From positions 1 to 64,000 of the forward strand of contig NZ_JALPZO010000134.1 in NCBI RefSeq assembly GCF_023507745.1: DNA of 64,000 bases. Reading direction: 5' to 3'. This document shows, in pieces, positions 55,271 to 64,000 of the stretch. A program made the position numbers and the translations under genes. Source of the stretch: Vreelandella olivaria (lineage in GTDB: Bacteria > Pseudomonadota > Gammaproteobacteria > Pseudomonadales > Halomonadaceae). Numbering within the stretch: position 1 is the stretch's first letter; each line of letters opens with the position of its first letter. The notes beneath the pieces were generated by a model that saw nothing but the letters and a program-made list of their open reading frames with translations, was not told the DNA's origin and did not search any database.

Positions 55271-55306
55271 AAAAAGAGATAGCGTTAAGGGTACGCCATC
55301 TCTTTT
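55271..55306. terminator. Bidirectional terminator
   Basis: AAAAGAGAT (55272-55280) and ATCTCTTTT (55298-55306) extend through GCGT/ACGC with one mismatch. The flanking A and T runs suit termination in both directions, mainly for the DUF2189 gene on the minus strand. Confidence 0.65.
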
Positions 55307-55366
55307 CCCGGGTCAGTCCAATTACGCTTTTTTCGTGCAATCAGCACTTACTCATACACTCCTGGG

Positions 55367-56185
55367 CTAAGTTTTCAGCTGTTCAACTGGCTCAAACCGT
55401 ACCAGCTCTTCGTATGCATGCCAACTGGCATGCCCCAATACAGGCAGGATCAACGCCAGTCCAATATAAAAGGTCATCACTCCTACAAGCACACAACCCG
55501 TTAGAATGGCGGCCCAGAGCAGCATAGGGCGAAAATTACGTGCCACACAACGTACACTGGCTTCGATACCTTCCATGAAGGTCAAATCCTGATCCATCAA
55601 GGTAGGGATTGCGACAACACTGATTGCAAACGCACCAAATGCCAGAATCCCCCCGGCCACAGTTCCTACCGCCAGCATTCCCAAGCCTTCAGGGGTGGTT
55701 ACGAGAGCGGTATATAATGTTGCCGGGCTTGGTACTTCAAAGCCAAAAAACAGTGCAAACAGCAGCGTTGCCAAGCGAATCCAGGCAAGAAAGAAGATCA
55801 TCATCATAACGCCCATCATCGCCAGCTGGCCCGCGTGGGGTTTCCAGCTACCAAAGGCATCACCCAAATTGGGTACTCTCCCCCGCTCCAATGCCCGACT
55901 AATGCCGTAGGACCCCACCGCCACCAATGGGCCAATAAACATAAACCCTGCAATCATTGGTAAGAGCCAATACCAGTACCCAAGAGTGAAAGCTCCCATG
56001 GTGATTGCAATACTTAACCCAACCCAAAACATGCCATACGCCAAACTAATGGCGGTCGCACGCCTGAAGTCCTCCACCCCGGCGGCCAGCCAGGCACGGG
56101 GGCGATCCATTCCTACCTTATTAATCGTGATTTTGACATTGGGCATATCGGCATGAGCGTGTGTTTTTGTCGTTGTCGGATTCAT
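55367..56185 (-). CDS. DUF2189 integral membrane protein
   Basis: A 272-residue protein with about six membrane helices. RAWLAAGVEDFRRATAISLAYGMFW and GSYGISRALERGRVPNLGDAF identify the DUF2189 family. Function is unknown; homologues are often found near stress or respiration genes. It is a single gene with its own promoter region. Confidence 0.88.
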   Translation of the reverse strand: MNPTTTKTHAHADMPNVKITINKVGMDRPRAWLAAGVEDFRRATAISLAYGMFWVGLSIAITMGAFTLGYWYWLLPMIAGFMFIGPLVAVGSYGISRALERGRVPNLGDAFGSWKPHAGQLAMMGVMMMIFFLAWIRLATLLFALFFGFEVPSPATLYTALVTTPEGLGMLAVGTVAGGILAFGAFAISVVAIPTLMDQDLTFMEGIEASVRCVARNFRPMLLWAAILTGCVLVGVMTFYIGLALILPVLGHASWHAYEELVRFEPVEQLKT

Positions 56186-56534
56186 GGCATAACTCCTGTT
56201 ATGACCCTAAAGCAGCAGTGGCTTTTAAGTGTTGGTATGGTGTCTTACCATCCCCCTCAGCCAGCTGTTGAGGATAGTTCTTAAGCACCAAGGTGTAGGG
56301 TTGCCAAATGAGTTAAGTCGTTAATCCTTACTGAATGGTTTAACGTAATTTTAATGTAGTTGAGCAGTAGCCCTGCTGGTGGGATTTGGAAGCACCAGGT
56401 ACAAAAAATCCCGCATTAGAGGGTTTAGCAACAATTAATTCGATGCGTTAGCAAGAATGAATATGATTACCCATAAAAAACTCCAGGCCGGAAGACCTGG
56501 AGCTGACATCAGGCACACATGCCAAGAAGGATAT
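56186..56534. other. Intergenic region, USP terminator and DUF2189 promoter
   Basis: No gene is seen in this gap of 349 bases. It holds the terminator at 56475-56502 and, further right, an AT-rich promoter region for the DUF2189 gene. Confidence 0.5.
56475..56502 (-). terminator. Rho-independent terminator of the TRAP-USP operon
   Basis: On the minus strand CTCCAGG (56496-56502) pairs with CCTGGAG (56481-56487), followed by TTTTTT (56475-56480). Confidence 0.9.
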
Positions 56535-56963
56535 TTAGCGCACAATCATCACCGATGCCTTGGCATGGTGAACAACATGTTCCGCGTTAGGCCCCAATAC
56601 GTAATCGACAAACTTTTTCTTGTTGTGCGACGCCATCACGATCAGGTCAATATCAATCTTCTTGCCTACCTTGATAATGGCCTCCCATGGTGAGCCGTCG
56701 ACAATGATGCTTTGGGTTTTGATATCTTCAGGCACGTTATCCTGAATAAATTTATGCTGTGCTTCCTTGATAGCCTCGTGGGCTTTTTCAGAGAAGTTTT
56801 TTGGGAAATAAGCACCTACCATAGGCATCTTAAAATCCGGAAGTACAGTGACCACATGCAGTGATGCACCAAAGGTCTTGCACAACGTAATAGCGGTAGG
56901 TAGCGCCTTCTGCCATGACGCCGCTTCATTAAGGTCAACGGGTAGCAGTATTTTTTGGTACAT
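56535..56963 (-). CDS. Universal stress protein, TeaD-like
   Basis: A 142-residue UspA-domain protein from ATG 56963, five bases after GGAGG. YQKILLPVDL starts the fold, with VMASHNKK and GPNAEHVVHHAKASVMIV at the nucleotide-binding end. The stop of the TRAP permease overlaps its ribosome site, so translation is coupled. In Halomonas elongata TeaD, a universal stress protein in the teaABC operon, regulates the ectoine TRAP transporter; the same operon position here suggests a similar control of this TAXI-TRAP system. Confidence 0.9.
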   Translation of the reverse strand: MYQKILLPVDLNEAASWQKALPTAITLCKTFGASLHVVTVLPDFKMPMVGAYFPKNFSEKAHEAIKEAQHKFIQDNVPEDIKTQSIIVDGSPWEAIIKVGKKIDIDLIVMASHNKKKFVDYVLGPNAEHVVHHAKASVMIVR

Positions 56964-56974
56964 GGTGCCCTCCA

Positions 56975-59569
56975 TCAGGCCACTGAGGCAGTCTGCTCTT
57001 TATCACGACGACGGCGTTGCATTAACACCACCAAAGCAAAAATGGCAAAGCCTGGTATCCACATCCATTCACGAGCCCAGCGATCCACCGGCGCCTCTAC
57101 TTCTATGATTTCCTGGTCAAAATCGAAACCTAGATTCTGAGCAGTGCTACCGAACTCAACAAAGTCAACGAGAGTTTGATCCCCATCCACCCAGAGTTCC
57201 ATACCCAGCTGCTGCATCCGCTCTTCAGAGGTTTCACCACCAGGGACAGGAACCAGAATGTAGGTTGTCATCGGCGACCCAAAATCATCTTCCCCTGAGA
57301 TTTGTACACGCAGATTACTATCAGGATCTACCGAGCCCAGCGCTTCTGCAAATTGTGCCGGCGGTATCGACTGATAAGGATCATGAATCCGGTCCATCCA
57401 GAAACCGGGGCGGAACAGCGTAAATGCCACCAGCAGAAGTAATACAGACTCATACCAACGGCTACGGGTGATCATATACCCCTGGGTTCCAGCGGCAAAG
57501 ATCAGCATGGCAATGGTGGCGATGATAAATATCACTATCCCTTGAAGGAAGGAGACATCAATCAGTAACAGATCAGTGTTGAAAATGAACAGGAAGGGCA
57601 ACGCTGCCGTACGCAGGCTGTAGTAGAAAGCCTGGAAACCGGTACGCAGAGGATCACCACCAGAGACAGCGGCGGCTGCGAAAGAGGCCAGACCCACTGG
57701 CGGCGTCACATCAGCCATGATACCAAAATAGAACACAAACAGGTGCACCGCGATCAGCGGAACAATCAAACCATTCTGCTGGCCCAGCAGCACGATAACA
57801 GGAGCCATCAGCGCCGATACGACGATATAGTTAGCCGTTGTAGGCAGTCCCATCCCCAGAATCAAACTGAGAATAGCTGTCAGTAGCAGAATCATCATCA
57901 GGTTGCCGCCGGACAGAATTTCCACCACGTCCGCCAGCACCAGGCCTACACCAGTTTGGGATACCGCTCCCACGACAATGCCCGCCGTCGCCGTTGCGAT
58001 GCCAATACCGATCATATTGCGCGCACCACTCACCAAGCCATCCCATAGATCCTGAACACCCTGTCGAATATCAACGGCAACGCGGCTCCTCCCGCGGAAA
58101 ACAGCGGTAATCGGATGCTGGGTCAACATGATAAAAATCATGAACATGGTCGCCCAAAAAGCGGATAACCCCGGTGAGAGACGCTCAACCATCAAGCACC
58201 AGACCAGCACAATAACAGGCAATATATAGTGCAGACCCACCATCACCGTTGGCCGCGTCTGGGGTAGTTTTACAACGGAAGAGCTTGGATCATCCAACTC
58301 AAGCTCAGGATAGTTAGAGCTAACTTTTAGCAACCCTACATAGATAACGACCAACGCTGCCGCAATCACCCAGGAAGCAGCATCTCCCAACAAGGGTTTC
58401 AACCAGCCCAAGCCATAATAAATGGCAAACGAGAGGGCCATGAGCAGGATGATACCTGTCAGGAAACCCAGCACCTTATTAAGCAGCGGGCGCACCGGAT
58501 TGCTCGATGGCAGCCCTTTCATATTGGCCTTGAGGGCCTCAAGATGCACGATATAAAGGAGTGCAATGTAAGAAATAATCGCAGGAAGGAAGGCATGTTT
58601 AATCACTTCCACATAGGGAATACCGACATACTCCACCATCAGGAAAGCGGCAGCCCCCATTACCGGCGGCATAATCTGACCATTAACGGAAGAGGCAACC
58701 TCTACAGCCCCTGCCTTTTCGGCACTAAAACCTACCCGCTTCATCATTGGGATAGTGAAGGTACCGGTCGTCACCGTATTGGCAATAGAAGAACCTGAAA
58801 TGAGGCCTGTCATCCCGGATGCAACCACGGCAGCCTTGGCTGGCCCACCCCGGTAGTGGCCCAGCAAAGAGAACGCAACCTTAATAAAGTAGTTACCTGC
58901 ACCCGCCTTATCCAACAGGGCACCAAACAGCACAAACAAAAACACAAAACTGGTGGAGACCCCCAGTGCAATACCAAACACACCCTGCGTGCCCAGCCAC
59001 TGGTGATTAACCAAGCCTCCCAGGCTTACTCCCCGGTGCGCAAGGATGCCTGGCATATAGGGACCAAACAGCGAATAAGCAATGAATATCGCGGCAACCA
59101 CCATCAGCGGAGGGCCCAGTGCACGGCGAGTGGCTTCCAGCAGCACCAGGATACCCACTACCCCTACCACGATATCCTGAGTGATAGGACGCCCAGGGCG
59201 CTGGGCCAATTCGCTGTAAAACATAAACAAATAAGCACCGCAGAAGGCACCCACTGCTGCCAGCAACCAGTCTTGCAAGGGGATACGATCACGGGGGGAG
59301 CGCTTCAGGGCTGGATAGGCCATGAAAGCAAGAAAAAGTGCAAACGCCAGGTGTATCGAGCGCGCCTCAGTGGCGCTGAAAACACCAAATCTCATCATGT
59401 AGGGAAGTGGTGAAGCAATCCATAGCTGAAACAGCGACCAGGCAGCTGCGATACTCACTAGCAGTTTACCGGGTACACCCAGGGGTTTCCTTGCCCCTGT
59501 ATCGCTGGATGCGACCATATCCTCCAGGTCGTTCTCAGCAGCTGCCGAGGAAAGTTTGTCATCACGCAT
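56975..59569 (-). CDS. TRAP transporter fused permease (DctQM), TAXI type
   Basis: An 864-residue membrane protein from ATG 59569; a TTG 33 bases upstream is in frame. It fuses the small and large TRAP permease subunits. The large-subunit signature includes GLISGSSIANTVTTGTFTIPMMKRVGFSAEKAGAVEVASSVNGQIMPPVMGAAAF and GMGLPTTANYIVVSAL, in about 18 helices. A C-terminal DUF3394-type periplasmic or cytosolic domain of about 140 residues precedes the final helix and basic tail. It transports an organic acid or related compound bound by the TAXI protein. Confidence 0.94.
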   Translation of the reverse strand: MRDDKLSSAAAENDLEDMVASSDTGARKPLGVPGKLLVSIAAAWSLFQLWIASPLPYMMRFGVFSATEARSIHLAFALFLAFMAYPALKRSPRDRIPLQDWLLAAVGAFCGAYLFMFYSELAQRPGRPITQDIVVGVVGILVLLEATRRALGPPLMVVAAIFIAYSLFGPYMPGILAHRGVSLGGLVNHQWLGTQGVFGIALGVSTSFVFLFVLFGALLDKAGAGNYFIKVAFSLLGHYRGGPAKAAVVASGMTGLISGSSIANTVTTGTFTIPMMKRVGFSAEKAGAVEVASSVNGQIMPPVMGAAAFLMVEYVGIPYVEVIKHAFLPAIISYIALLYIVHLEALKANMKGLPSSNPVRPLLNKVLGFLTGIILLMALSFAIYYGLGWLKPLLGDAASWVIAAALVVIYVGLLKVSSNYPELELDDPSSSVVKLPQTRPTVMVGLHYILPVIVLVWCLMVERLSPGLSAFWATMFMIFIMLTQHPITAVFRGRSRVAVDIRQGVQDLWDGLVSGARNMIGIGIATATAGIVVGAVSQTGVGLVLADVVEILSGGNLMMILLLTAILSLILGMGLPTTANYIVVSALMAPVIVLLGQQNGLIVPLIAVHLFVFYFGIMADVTPPVGLASFAAAAVSGGDPLRTGFQAFYYSLRTAALPFLFIFNTDLLLIDVSFLQGIVIFIIATIAMLIFAAGTQGYMITRSRWYESVLLLLVAFTLFRPGFWMDRIHDPYQSIPPAQFAEALGSVDPDSNLRVQISGEDDFGSPMTTYILVPVPGGETSEERMQQLGMELWVDGDQTLVDFVEFGSTAQNLGFDFDQEIIEVEAPVDRWAREWMWIPGFAIFALVVLMQRRRRDKEQTASVA

Positions 59570-59704
59570 ACGCTTGCCCTGTCTAATAGTCAGCGCTGAC
59601 AATCAGCGCTTTCAACAAGAAGCGCGGGCACACAAGATGCCCGCGCTTTAAAACTCAACAGCGACGCCACCTGCCTTTTGCAAACAGCAACGCTTTCTTA
59701 ACGA

Positions 59705-60685
59705 TTACTCGATCCAGCCACGCTCCCGGTAGTAACGCGCAGCGCCGTCGTGCAGCGGTGCCGTCAGACCGTCAGCGATCATGTCTTCTTCGTTCAGATT
59801 TTCAAACGCCGGATGCAGGCGCTTGAAGCGGTCGAAGTTTTCGAAAACTGATTTCACTGTTTCGTAAATAACATCTTCGTCAACCGCTGTGGAAGACACA
59901 AACGTTGCCGCGACACCAAAGGTTTCGACATCTTCATCGTTGCCACGGTACAAGCCACCCGGAATCACAGAGCGGGTGTAGTAGGGATACTCTTCGATCA
60001 AACCATCGATTTCATCACCGGTAACCGATACCAGGCGCGCATCAATCGTGGTGGTCGCTTCCTGGATAGAACCATTCGGATGGCCTACCACGTACACCAT
60101 GGCATCGATGTTGTTGTCAGACAGTGCCGCTGCCTGCTCTGCTGCATCCAGCTGAGATGCCAGAGAGAAGGTGCTCTCATCCCAACCGAAAGCATCCATC
60201 ACCACATCCATGGTATTACGCTGACCAGAACCAGGGTTGCCGATGTTGACACGCTTGCCTGGGAAGTCGCTGATGCTTTCGATGCCGGAGTCCGCACGGG
60301 CAACAACAGTCAGCGGCTCACCGTGCATGGCGAAGACAGCGCGCATCTCTTCCCATGGGCCTTCTTCTTCAAAGTTGGTTTCGCCATTATAAGCGCGATA
60401 CTGAACATCAGACTGTACGACGCCCATATCCAGTTCACCGCTCTTCATGCCGTTTACGTTGGCAACAGAACCACCGGTAGAGGGTGCGTTACAGCGAATG
60501 TTGTGCTCATCGCTACCGCGATTCACCATGCGACAGACCGACTGGCCCACCACATAGTAAACGCCGGTTTGACCACCAGTACCGATAGTGATGTAGCGTT
60601 CTTGAGCCACTGCCGGAGAGGCAAACGTTGCCGCTGCGATCAGCGCGCCTGAAAAAGCAGCGGATGAAAATACATGGCGTTTCAT
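59705..60685 (-). CDS. TAXI-family TRAP substrate-binding protein
   Basis: A 326-residue periplasmic protein from ATG 60685 (AGAGGTG upstream). Signal peptide ends at VAQ-ERY. The TAXI pattern is clear: ITIGTGGQTGVYYVVGQSVCRMVNR, APSTGGSVANVNGMKSGELDMGVVQSD, ISDFPGKRVNIGNPGSGQRNTM and MVYVVGHPNGSIQEAT. The ligand is unknown; glutamate and related acids are proposed for family members. It is the first gene of the operon and is separated from the permease gene by 135 bases. Confidence 0.94.
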   Translation of the reverse strand: MKRHVFSSAAFSGALIAAATFASPAVAQERYITIGTGGQTGVYYVVGQSVCRMVNRGSDEHNIRCNAPSTGGSVANVNGMKSGELDMGVVQSDVQYRAYNGETNFEEEGPWEEMRAVFAMHGEPLTVVARADSGIESISDFPGKRVNIGNPGSGQRNTMDVVMDAFGWDESTFSLASQLDAAEQAAALSDNNIDAMVYVVGHPNGSIQEATTTIDARLVSVTGDEIDGLIEEYPYYTRSVIPGGLYRGNDEDVETFGVAATFVSSTAVDEDVIYETVKSVFENFDRFKRLHPAFENLNEEDMIADGLTAPLHDGAARYYRERGWIE

Positions 60686-61452
60686 GGACACACCTCTTTA
60701 TCTTGATGTTATGAGCGTTATGCGCTTTAAAACCACCTGCTGAACAGTTCCCTCAGGTGTTGAGATTTCAAAACGTTTTCAAGACAATCTGTTATAAATC
60801 TCGGCACGTACTGCCGACTGCTCCTACTTTAGCGAAAAAAAACCCGCTTGGCGAAGCACGATAGGATTTTATGCGCTACATCACCTGAGTAAAGAGTCCC
60901 TGCACAGGCCAACGGCACGCTCATGTGCCTTCCCGTTGGTTTGCCCGGATAGCAGCGTAGAGCTTAGTTTAGCGCCACGTAACGTTTAGTAACCGTTAAC
61001 GACCATACCGCTTTGGCATAGGCCATAGCGATTAGTACAATATAAGGGACAATATGTCTGTGATCGTTAAGCCTGATGCATGCAACCACCGCGCTATGCC
61101 AGGAAAATGCCACTACCTGGGGCAAGGGCAAACAAGGCAAGCAGCACTTACTCAAAAGTTGTGCGCACACAGAGCTGTTCGAAAACTGCCATGCCGCCCT
61201 CACAGCCCGCTCAATTGCCTGCCGCCTGTGATGTATGCCAAGGGGCGGCATAATGTGGGGAGTTTCATTAAGCGAGTGGTGCTAATCCAGGGGGAAGATT
61301 CACTGGGGATTACCCCTTCCACAAATAACACCTTGAAAATCAACACCCACTCGACTTGCCTAGGTAGGAGTACTCCTCAAATGACAGAGCGATACGTTAG
61401 CTACGCCACCACTACCCAAGTTTCGGTACGATGCGATAAGTTCATTTAATTA
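60686..61452. other. Gene-poor region upstream of the TAXI operon
   Basis: I see no convincing gene in these 767 bases. Open frames at 60964-61251 (minus) and 61054-61449 (plus) lack any recognisable pattern or ribosome site. Two palindromes stand out: AAAACGTTTT (60770-60779), a possible operator for the TAXI operon, and AGGAGTACTCCT (61366-61377). The region marks the border between GC-rich core DNA and the AT-rich peptide-export cluster. Confidence 0.45.
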
Positions 61453-63558
61453 TTAGCTTGTCTCCGAGTCGCTTAGCAAGGTCAGCTCTTCTTCAATACG
61501 GATATCTTCTACAATAGCTCCTTTGTGCATAGCAATTATACGCTTTGCAAATGCAACGGTTTCGCGACGATGGGCGATGGTTAACCTTGTCATTTTAGCG
61601 ATGTTCAATGCTTGAACAACGTGCTGCTCACTATGTAAATCTAGATGGCTAGTTGCTTCGTCCAAGGCTAGAATGCTAGGCTTTTTATAAAGCGCCCTGG
61701 CTAGAAGTACCCTTTGCTTTTGCCCCCCTGATAACCCACTCCCCATTTCAGCAATCAGCGTTTGATAGCCCATTGGCATATTAATAATAGTTTTATGAAT
61801 GTGAGCTATATTTGCAGCTGTTTCTATGCGCTCTTGATTTGACTCAGGATCAAAGCAAGCAATATTTTCAGCTAGTGAACCAGCCATTAGCTGGTCTTCT
61901 TGCATAACGGCACCGATTAAATCGCGTACAGCCCTAGCTCCTAACTGACGAGTGGAGACTCCACCTATAAGAATCTCTCCTTCAGTAGGCTTTAAGAGGC
62001 CTAAAATTAATTTAAATAGCGTACTTTTTCCTGAACCAGAGCGACCTACTATTGCAACAGAGTCGCCTGCATCAATCATGAAGGAAATGTTCTTCAATAC
62101 CCATGGTTCTCCTTCAGCGTAACGATAGGATACATCTCTAAATTCTATTTTTGGCTCTAAACGGCATAGGTCAGTTTCGGAGGTAGGCTCCTCTTCAGGT
62201 GTTTCCAGTGCAATATCAGCTAGACGTTCAGCATGTAAAGAGAGCATTTTTATTTGCAATCCCATATCTATCAACTGACTAGCACGCGAAGTAAACTGGC
62301 TCTTATAAGCTATGAAAGCTAGTAGCATACCAAGTGAAAGCGATCCTTCTAATACTGAAACACCACCCCAGTAAAGCAAGAACATACTTTCCAAACCAAA
62401 TATTAACGTATTTAGACTCGCGAATATCAAAATCATTTTTTGAGTAGCAACGTCTCTATTTTGAACATCAGCCATCATATTTTGCCAATTCGATAGTCGT
62501 ATTGATGAGTGATTAAAAAGTTTTAATGGTACAATGGCCCTTAAAGTTTCAAGAAAATAAGCATTCTCTCTTGATGATAAAACAATTCTTTCTTCTGATG
62601 CATTACGCAATGGATGATAGAAAACGACTCTCAAAACCATGTATAAAGCAAGTGCCACTAACACAATCATTGTTAAAAAATGGCTGTAAAGCAACATCAT
62701 CCCGAAAGTAATTATTGCCACTATCCCATCTAAAACAATCATGACTGCACCATTCGAGAAAACTTGTCGAATAGCAGAAAGTGATTGAAATCTAGACGTG
62801 ATATCTCCCAAATGACGCCTTTCAAAAAAAGGCCAAGGCAAATTTACTAGGTGGCGCATTAAGTTTGAAGACCACTGTAAAGATAGCTGCTGGTTTAAGC
62901 GAAGCCCCATCCAACCACGCGCCATCTTAAGAAAAAAATCAATTAATAAAAGTAGCCCACCGCCTAAAACAGCTAATAGCAATAGGTCATAGTCAGCTGA
63001 TACTAAAGCCCCATCCACTACCCACTGAGTAACTTGAGGTGTCAATAAAGCAACCATTTCAATCGCAACTGCAATAGCAAAAATGTTGATTAATGCTCGC
63101 TTGAAACCTACAGCTCTGCCAACTAAATCTCGCAGCTGAATTTTAGGCTTTAATTTTGCTGGAACAAAGTCAGCATTTGGGACTAACTCTAAAGCTACCC
63201 CTGTGAAGTGTGGGGATGCATCATCGACTGTAATCTTACGATCCCCCACAGCAGGATCCAGCAAATGCAGCACATTGTTAACGACTTTCTTGAGGACTAC
63301 AAAATGATTCATGTCCCAATGTAAAATACAAGGACATCTTAAATTTTTAATTTCGTCAAGATCCAGCCTTAAAGAACGAGAAGAGAAATTCAAGTCATGT
63401 GAGTACTTAATTAACTGTGAAAGATTTGCGCCTTTAAGAGAGACTGAGAACCTTCTCCTCAGACTTAAAAGATCATGGTGCAAGCCATGATAATTAGAAA
63501 TCATTGCAAGACAAGCCAAACTACACTCTTGACTCTCAGACTGAAGTATTAATTTCAT
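61453..63558 (-). CDS. C39-peptidase ABC exporter (bacteriocin/RiPP type)
   Basis: A 701-residue peptidase-containing ATP-binding transporter. The N-terminal C39 peptidase has Cys in QECSLACLAMISNYHGL and His in DMNHFVVLKKV, followed by LLDPAVGDR with the third residue; the usual glycine after Cys is serine here. Six membrane helices lie at about 160-430. The ATPase domain has Walker [19 protein letters not shown], signature SGLSGGQKQR, Walker B ILALDEATSHLD and His in TIAHRRETV. Such proteins cleave double-glycine leader peptides while exporting the peptide. The start at ATG 63558 has no clear ribosome site. Codon use is AT-rich, unlike the neighbouring genes. Confidence 0.93.
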   Translation of the reverse strand: MKLILQSESQECSLACLAMISNYHGLHHDLLSLRRRFSVSLKGANLSQLIKYSHDLNFSSRSLRLDLDEIKNLRCPCILHWDMNHFVVLKKVVNNVLHLLDPAVGDRKITVDDASPHFTGVALELVPNADFVPAKLKPKIQLRDLVGRAVGFKRALINIFAIAVAIEMVALLTPQVTQWVVDGALVSADYDLLLLAVLGGGLLLLIDFFLKMARGWMGLRLNQQLSLQWSSNLMRHLVNLPWPFFERRHLGDITSRFQSLSAIRQVFSNGAVMIVLDGIVAIITFGMMLLYSHFLTMIVLVALALYMVLRVVFYHPLRNASEERIVLSSRENAYFLETLRAIVPLKLFNHSSIRLSNWQNMMADVQNRDVATQKMILIFASLNTLIFGLESMFLLYWGGVSVLEGSLSLGMLLAFIAYKSQFTSRASQLIDMGLQIKMLSLHAERLADIALETPEEEPTSETDLCRLEPKIEFRDVSYRYAEGEPWVLKNISFMIDAGDSVAIVGRSGSGKSTLFKLILGLLKPTEGEILIGGVSTRQLGARAVRDLIGAVMQEDQLMAGSLAENIACFDPESNQERIETAANIAHIHKTIINMPMGYQTLIAEMGSGLSGGQKQRVLLARALYKKPSILALDEATSHLDLHSEQHVVQALNIAKMTRLTIAHRRETVAFAKRIIAMHKGAIVEDIRIEEELTLLSDSETS

Positions 63559-63589
63559 CAAAAATACATAATAGATAATTTATAATAAA

Positions 63590-63611
63590 AGGCTGGCTAT
63601 AAAACCAGCCT
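63590..63611 (-). terminator. Terminator/attenuator ahead of the exporter gene
   Basis: On the minus strand AGGCTGG (63605-63611) pairs with CCAGCCT (63590-63596), followed by TTTATTATAAA. It separates the upstream gene from the exporter and may attenuate read-through. Confidence 0.75.
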
Positions 63612-63624
63612 CTACTTTAAAATA

Positions 63625-64000
63625 TTAATCAACAAGTTCTATAACATCATTTATGCCTAGCTCAAAAAGCAAAGCATTTACCTTTCTTTTAGAGTTTCCA
63701 TCAAAACTTTCCGCAACGTCAGCAACTGTGCACAAACCTTTATCAAAAACGCTTTTAATAAGATCACCACTTACACTATCAATGTTAATTCTATTTCCAT
63801 TAATCACTACAAAGCCTTCAGAGAAAAATGGCAACGTATTTGCGTTAACTTTTATTTTTTGTGATTCACTCAGAACTCTGACGTCACTATTTCCGAGCAC
63901 ATCCAGCGAAAGCTTAGAGTCAACTCTTTGCTGGCCCAAATAGTCACACATAAATCTTTCATAAACACTCTTATCATCGAGAGAATCACTAATTGAATTT
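63625..64000 (-). CDS. C-terminal part of a JmjC/cupin-like protein (partial)
   Basis: The frame stays open to the window edge (it reads through 63951 without a stop), so only about the last 125 residues are seen and no start can be given. The end follows the winged-helix tail found after JmjC/cupin hydroxylase domains: FVVINGNRINIDSVSGDLIKSVF, a linker CTVADVAESF, and KRKVNALLFELGINDVIEL. The upstream part DYLGQQRVDSKLSLDVL is unassigned. The gene is AT-rich. Beside a C39 exporter it could be a modification enzyme of a peptide product; this is a hypothesis, as the catalytic domain lies outside the window. Confidence 0.4.
   Translation of the reverse strand, partial: NSISDSLDDKSVYERFMCDYLGQQRVDSKLSLDVLGNSDVRVLSESQKIKVNANTLPFFSEGFVVINGNRINIDSVSGDLIKSVFDKGLCTVADVAESFDGNSKRKVNALLFELGINDVIELVD

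Noticed and set aside
61054..61449. 131-codon + strand frame in the gene-poor region
   Set aside because: No ribosome site, no family resemblance and irregular composition; treated as non-coding.

Overview
Organism. The window looks like a chromosomal segment of a moderately halophilic gammaproteobacterium of the Halomonas/Vreelandella type. The evidence is a classical guaB-guaA block with divergent xseA, a betaine/choline BCCT transporter with a BetI-like box, tripartite tricarboxylate (Tct) and TAXI-TRAP transporters with a TeaD-like universal stress protein, SulP and RND transporters, and many two-component systems. The species is inferred from gene content only. No tRNA, rRNA or CRISPR array was seen. 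Layout. (1) 1-9.7 kb is an integrated genomic island. It starts with the end of an IS110/IS1111-type element whose 3' flank may encode its guide (seek/bridge) RNA. It then has two convergent, tightly coupled defence-like operons: + strand TIR / SLOG / ThsB-like TIR, and - strand ThsB-like TIR / Nmad2 / MazG-like / uracil-DNA-glycosylase-like. After these come a HigBA-type toxin-antitoxin, an AlpA regulator, a HicA-like plus HTH pair, and a P4-type tyrosine integrase abutting the 3' end of guaA, which is the likely attachment site. (2) 9.7-16 kb is core guaA, guaB and xseA. A hipBA cassette sits between two near-identical copies of the xseA 3' end and carries three operators at exact 50-bp spacing. 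(3) 16-24 kb holds a small acidic ORF, a carboxymuconolactone-decarboxylase-like protein, a class III aminotransferase, two RpiR/SIS regulators, and an amino-acid ABC transporter operon with a C45-type acyltransferase/peptidase. (4) 24-33 kb holds an SDR, a TetR/FabF divergent pair, a fluoroacetate-dehalogenase-type hydrolase, a TetR regulator and an RND efflux pair. (5) 33-41 kb holds the RND-linked histidine kinase/regulator, then a TctDE-like system facing an AbrB-family permease and TctABC. (6) 41-49 kb holds a Spy/CpxP-like periplasmic protein, a BCCT transporter, a SulP transporter, a zinc alcohol dehydrogenase and an aldehyde dehydrogenase. (7) 49-55 kb is a sensory cluster: a LuxR-type regulator convergent with a four-gene overlapping operon (molybdopterin-fold protein, hybrid kinase, FIST protein, kinase). 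It probably controls the neighbouring alcohol/aldehyde genes. (8) 55-61 kb holds DUF2189, a UspA/TeaD-like protein, a fused TAXI-TRAP permease and its binding protein. (9) 61.4-64 kb is AT-rich and likely foreign: a C39-peptidase ABC exporter and the 3' part of a protein with a JmjC/cupin-type tail, suggesting a peptide (RiPP/bacteriocin) cluster that continues beyond the window. How the genes fit together. The core metabolic genes (GMP synthesis, exonuclease VII) are flanked by two independent accessory insertions, one at guaA and one at xseA. The rest is mainly nutrient uptake coupled to local regulators. The strongest candidate for a novel system is the island with three TIR-fold proteins, a stand-alone SLOG protein and a set of nucleotide-modification and clean-up enzymes. 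Its parts belong to recognised conflict-system families, but I do not know a described system with this composition.
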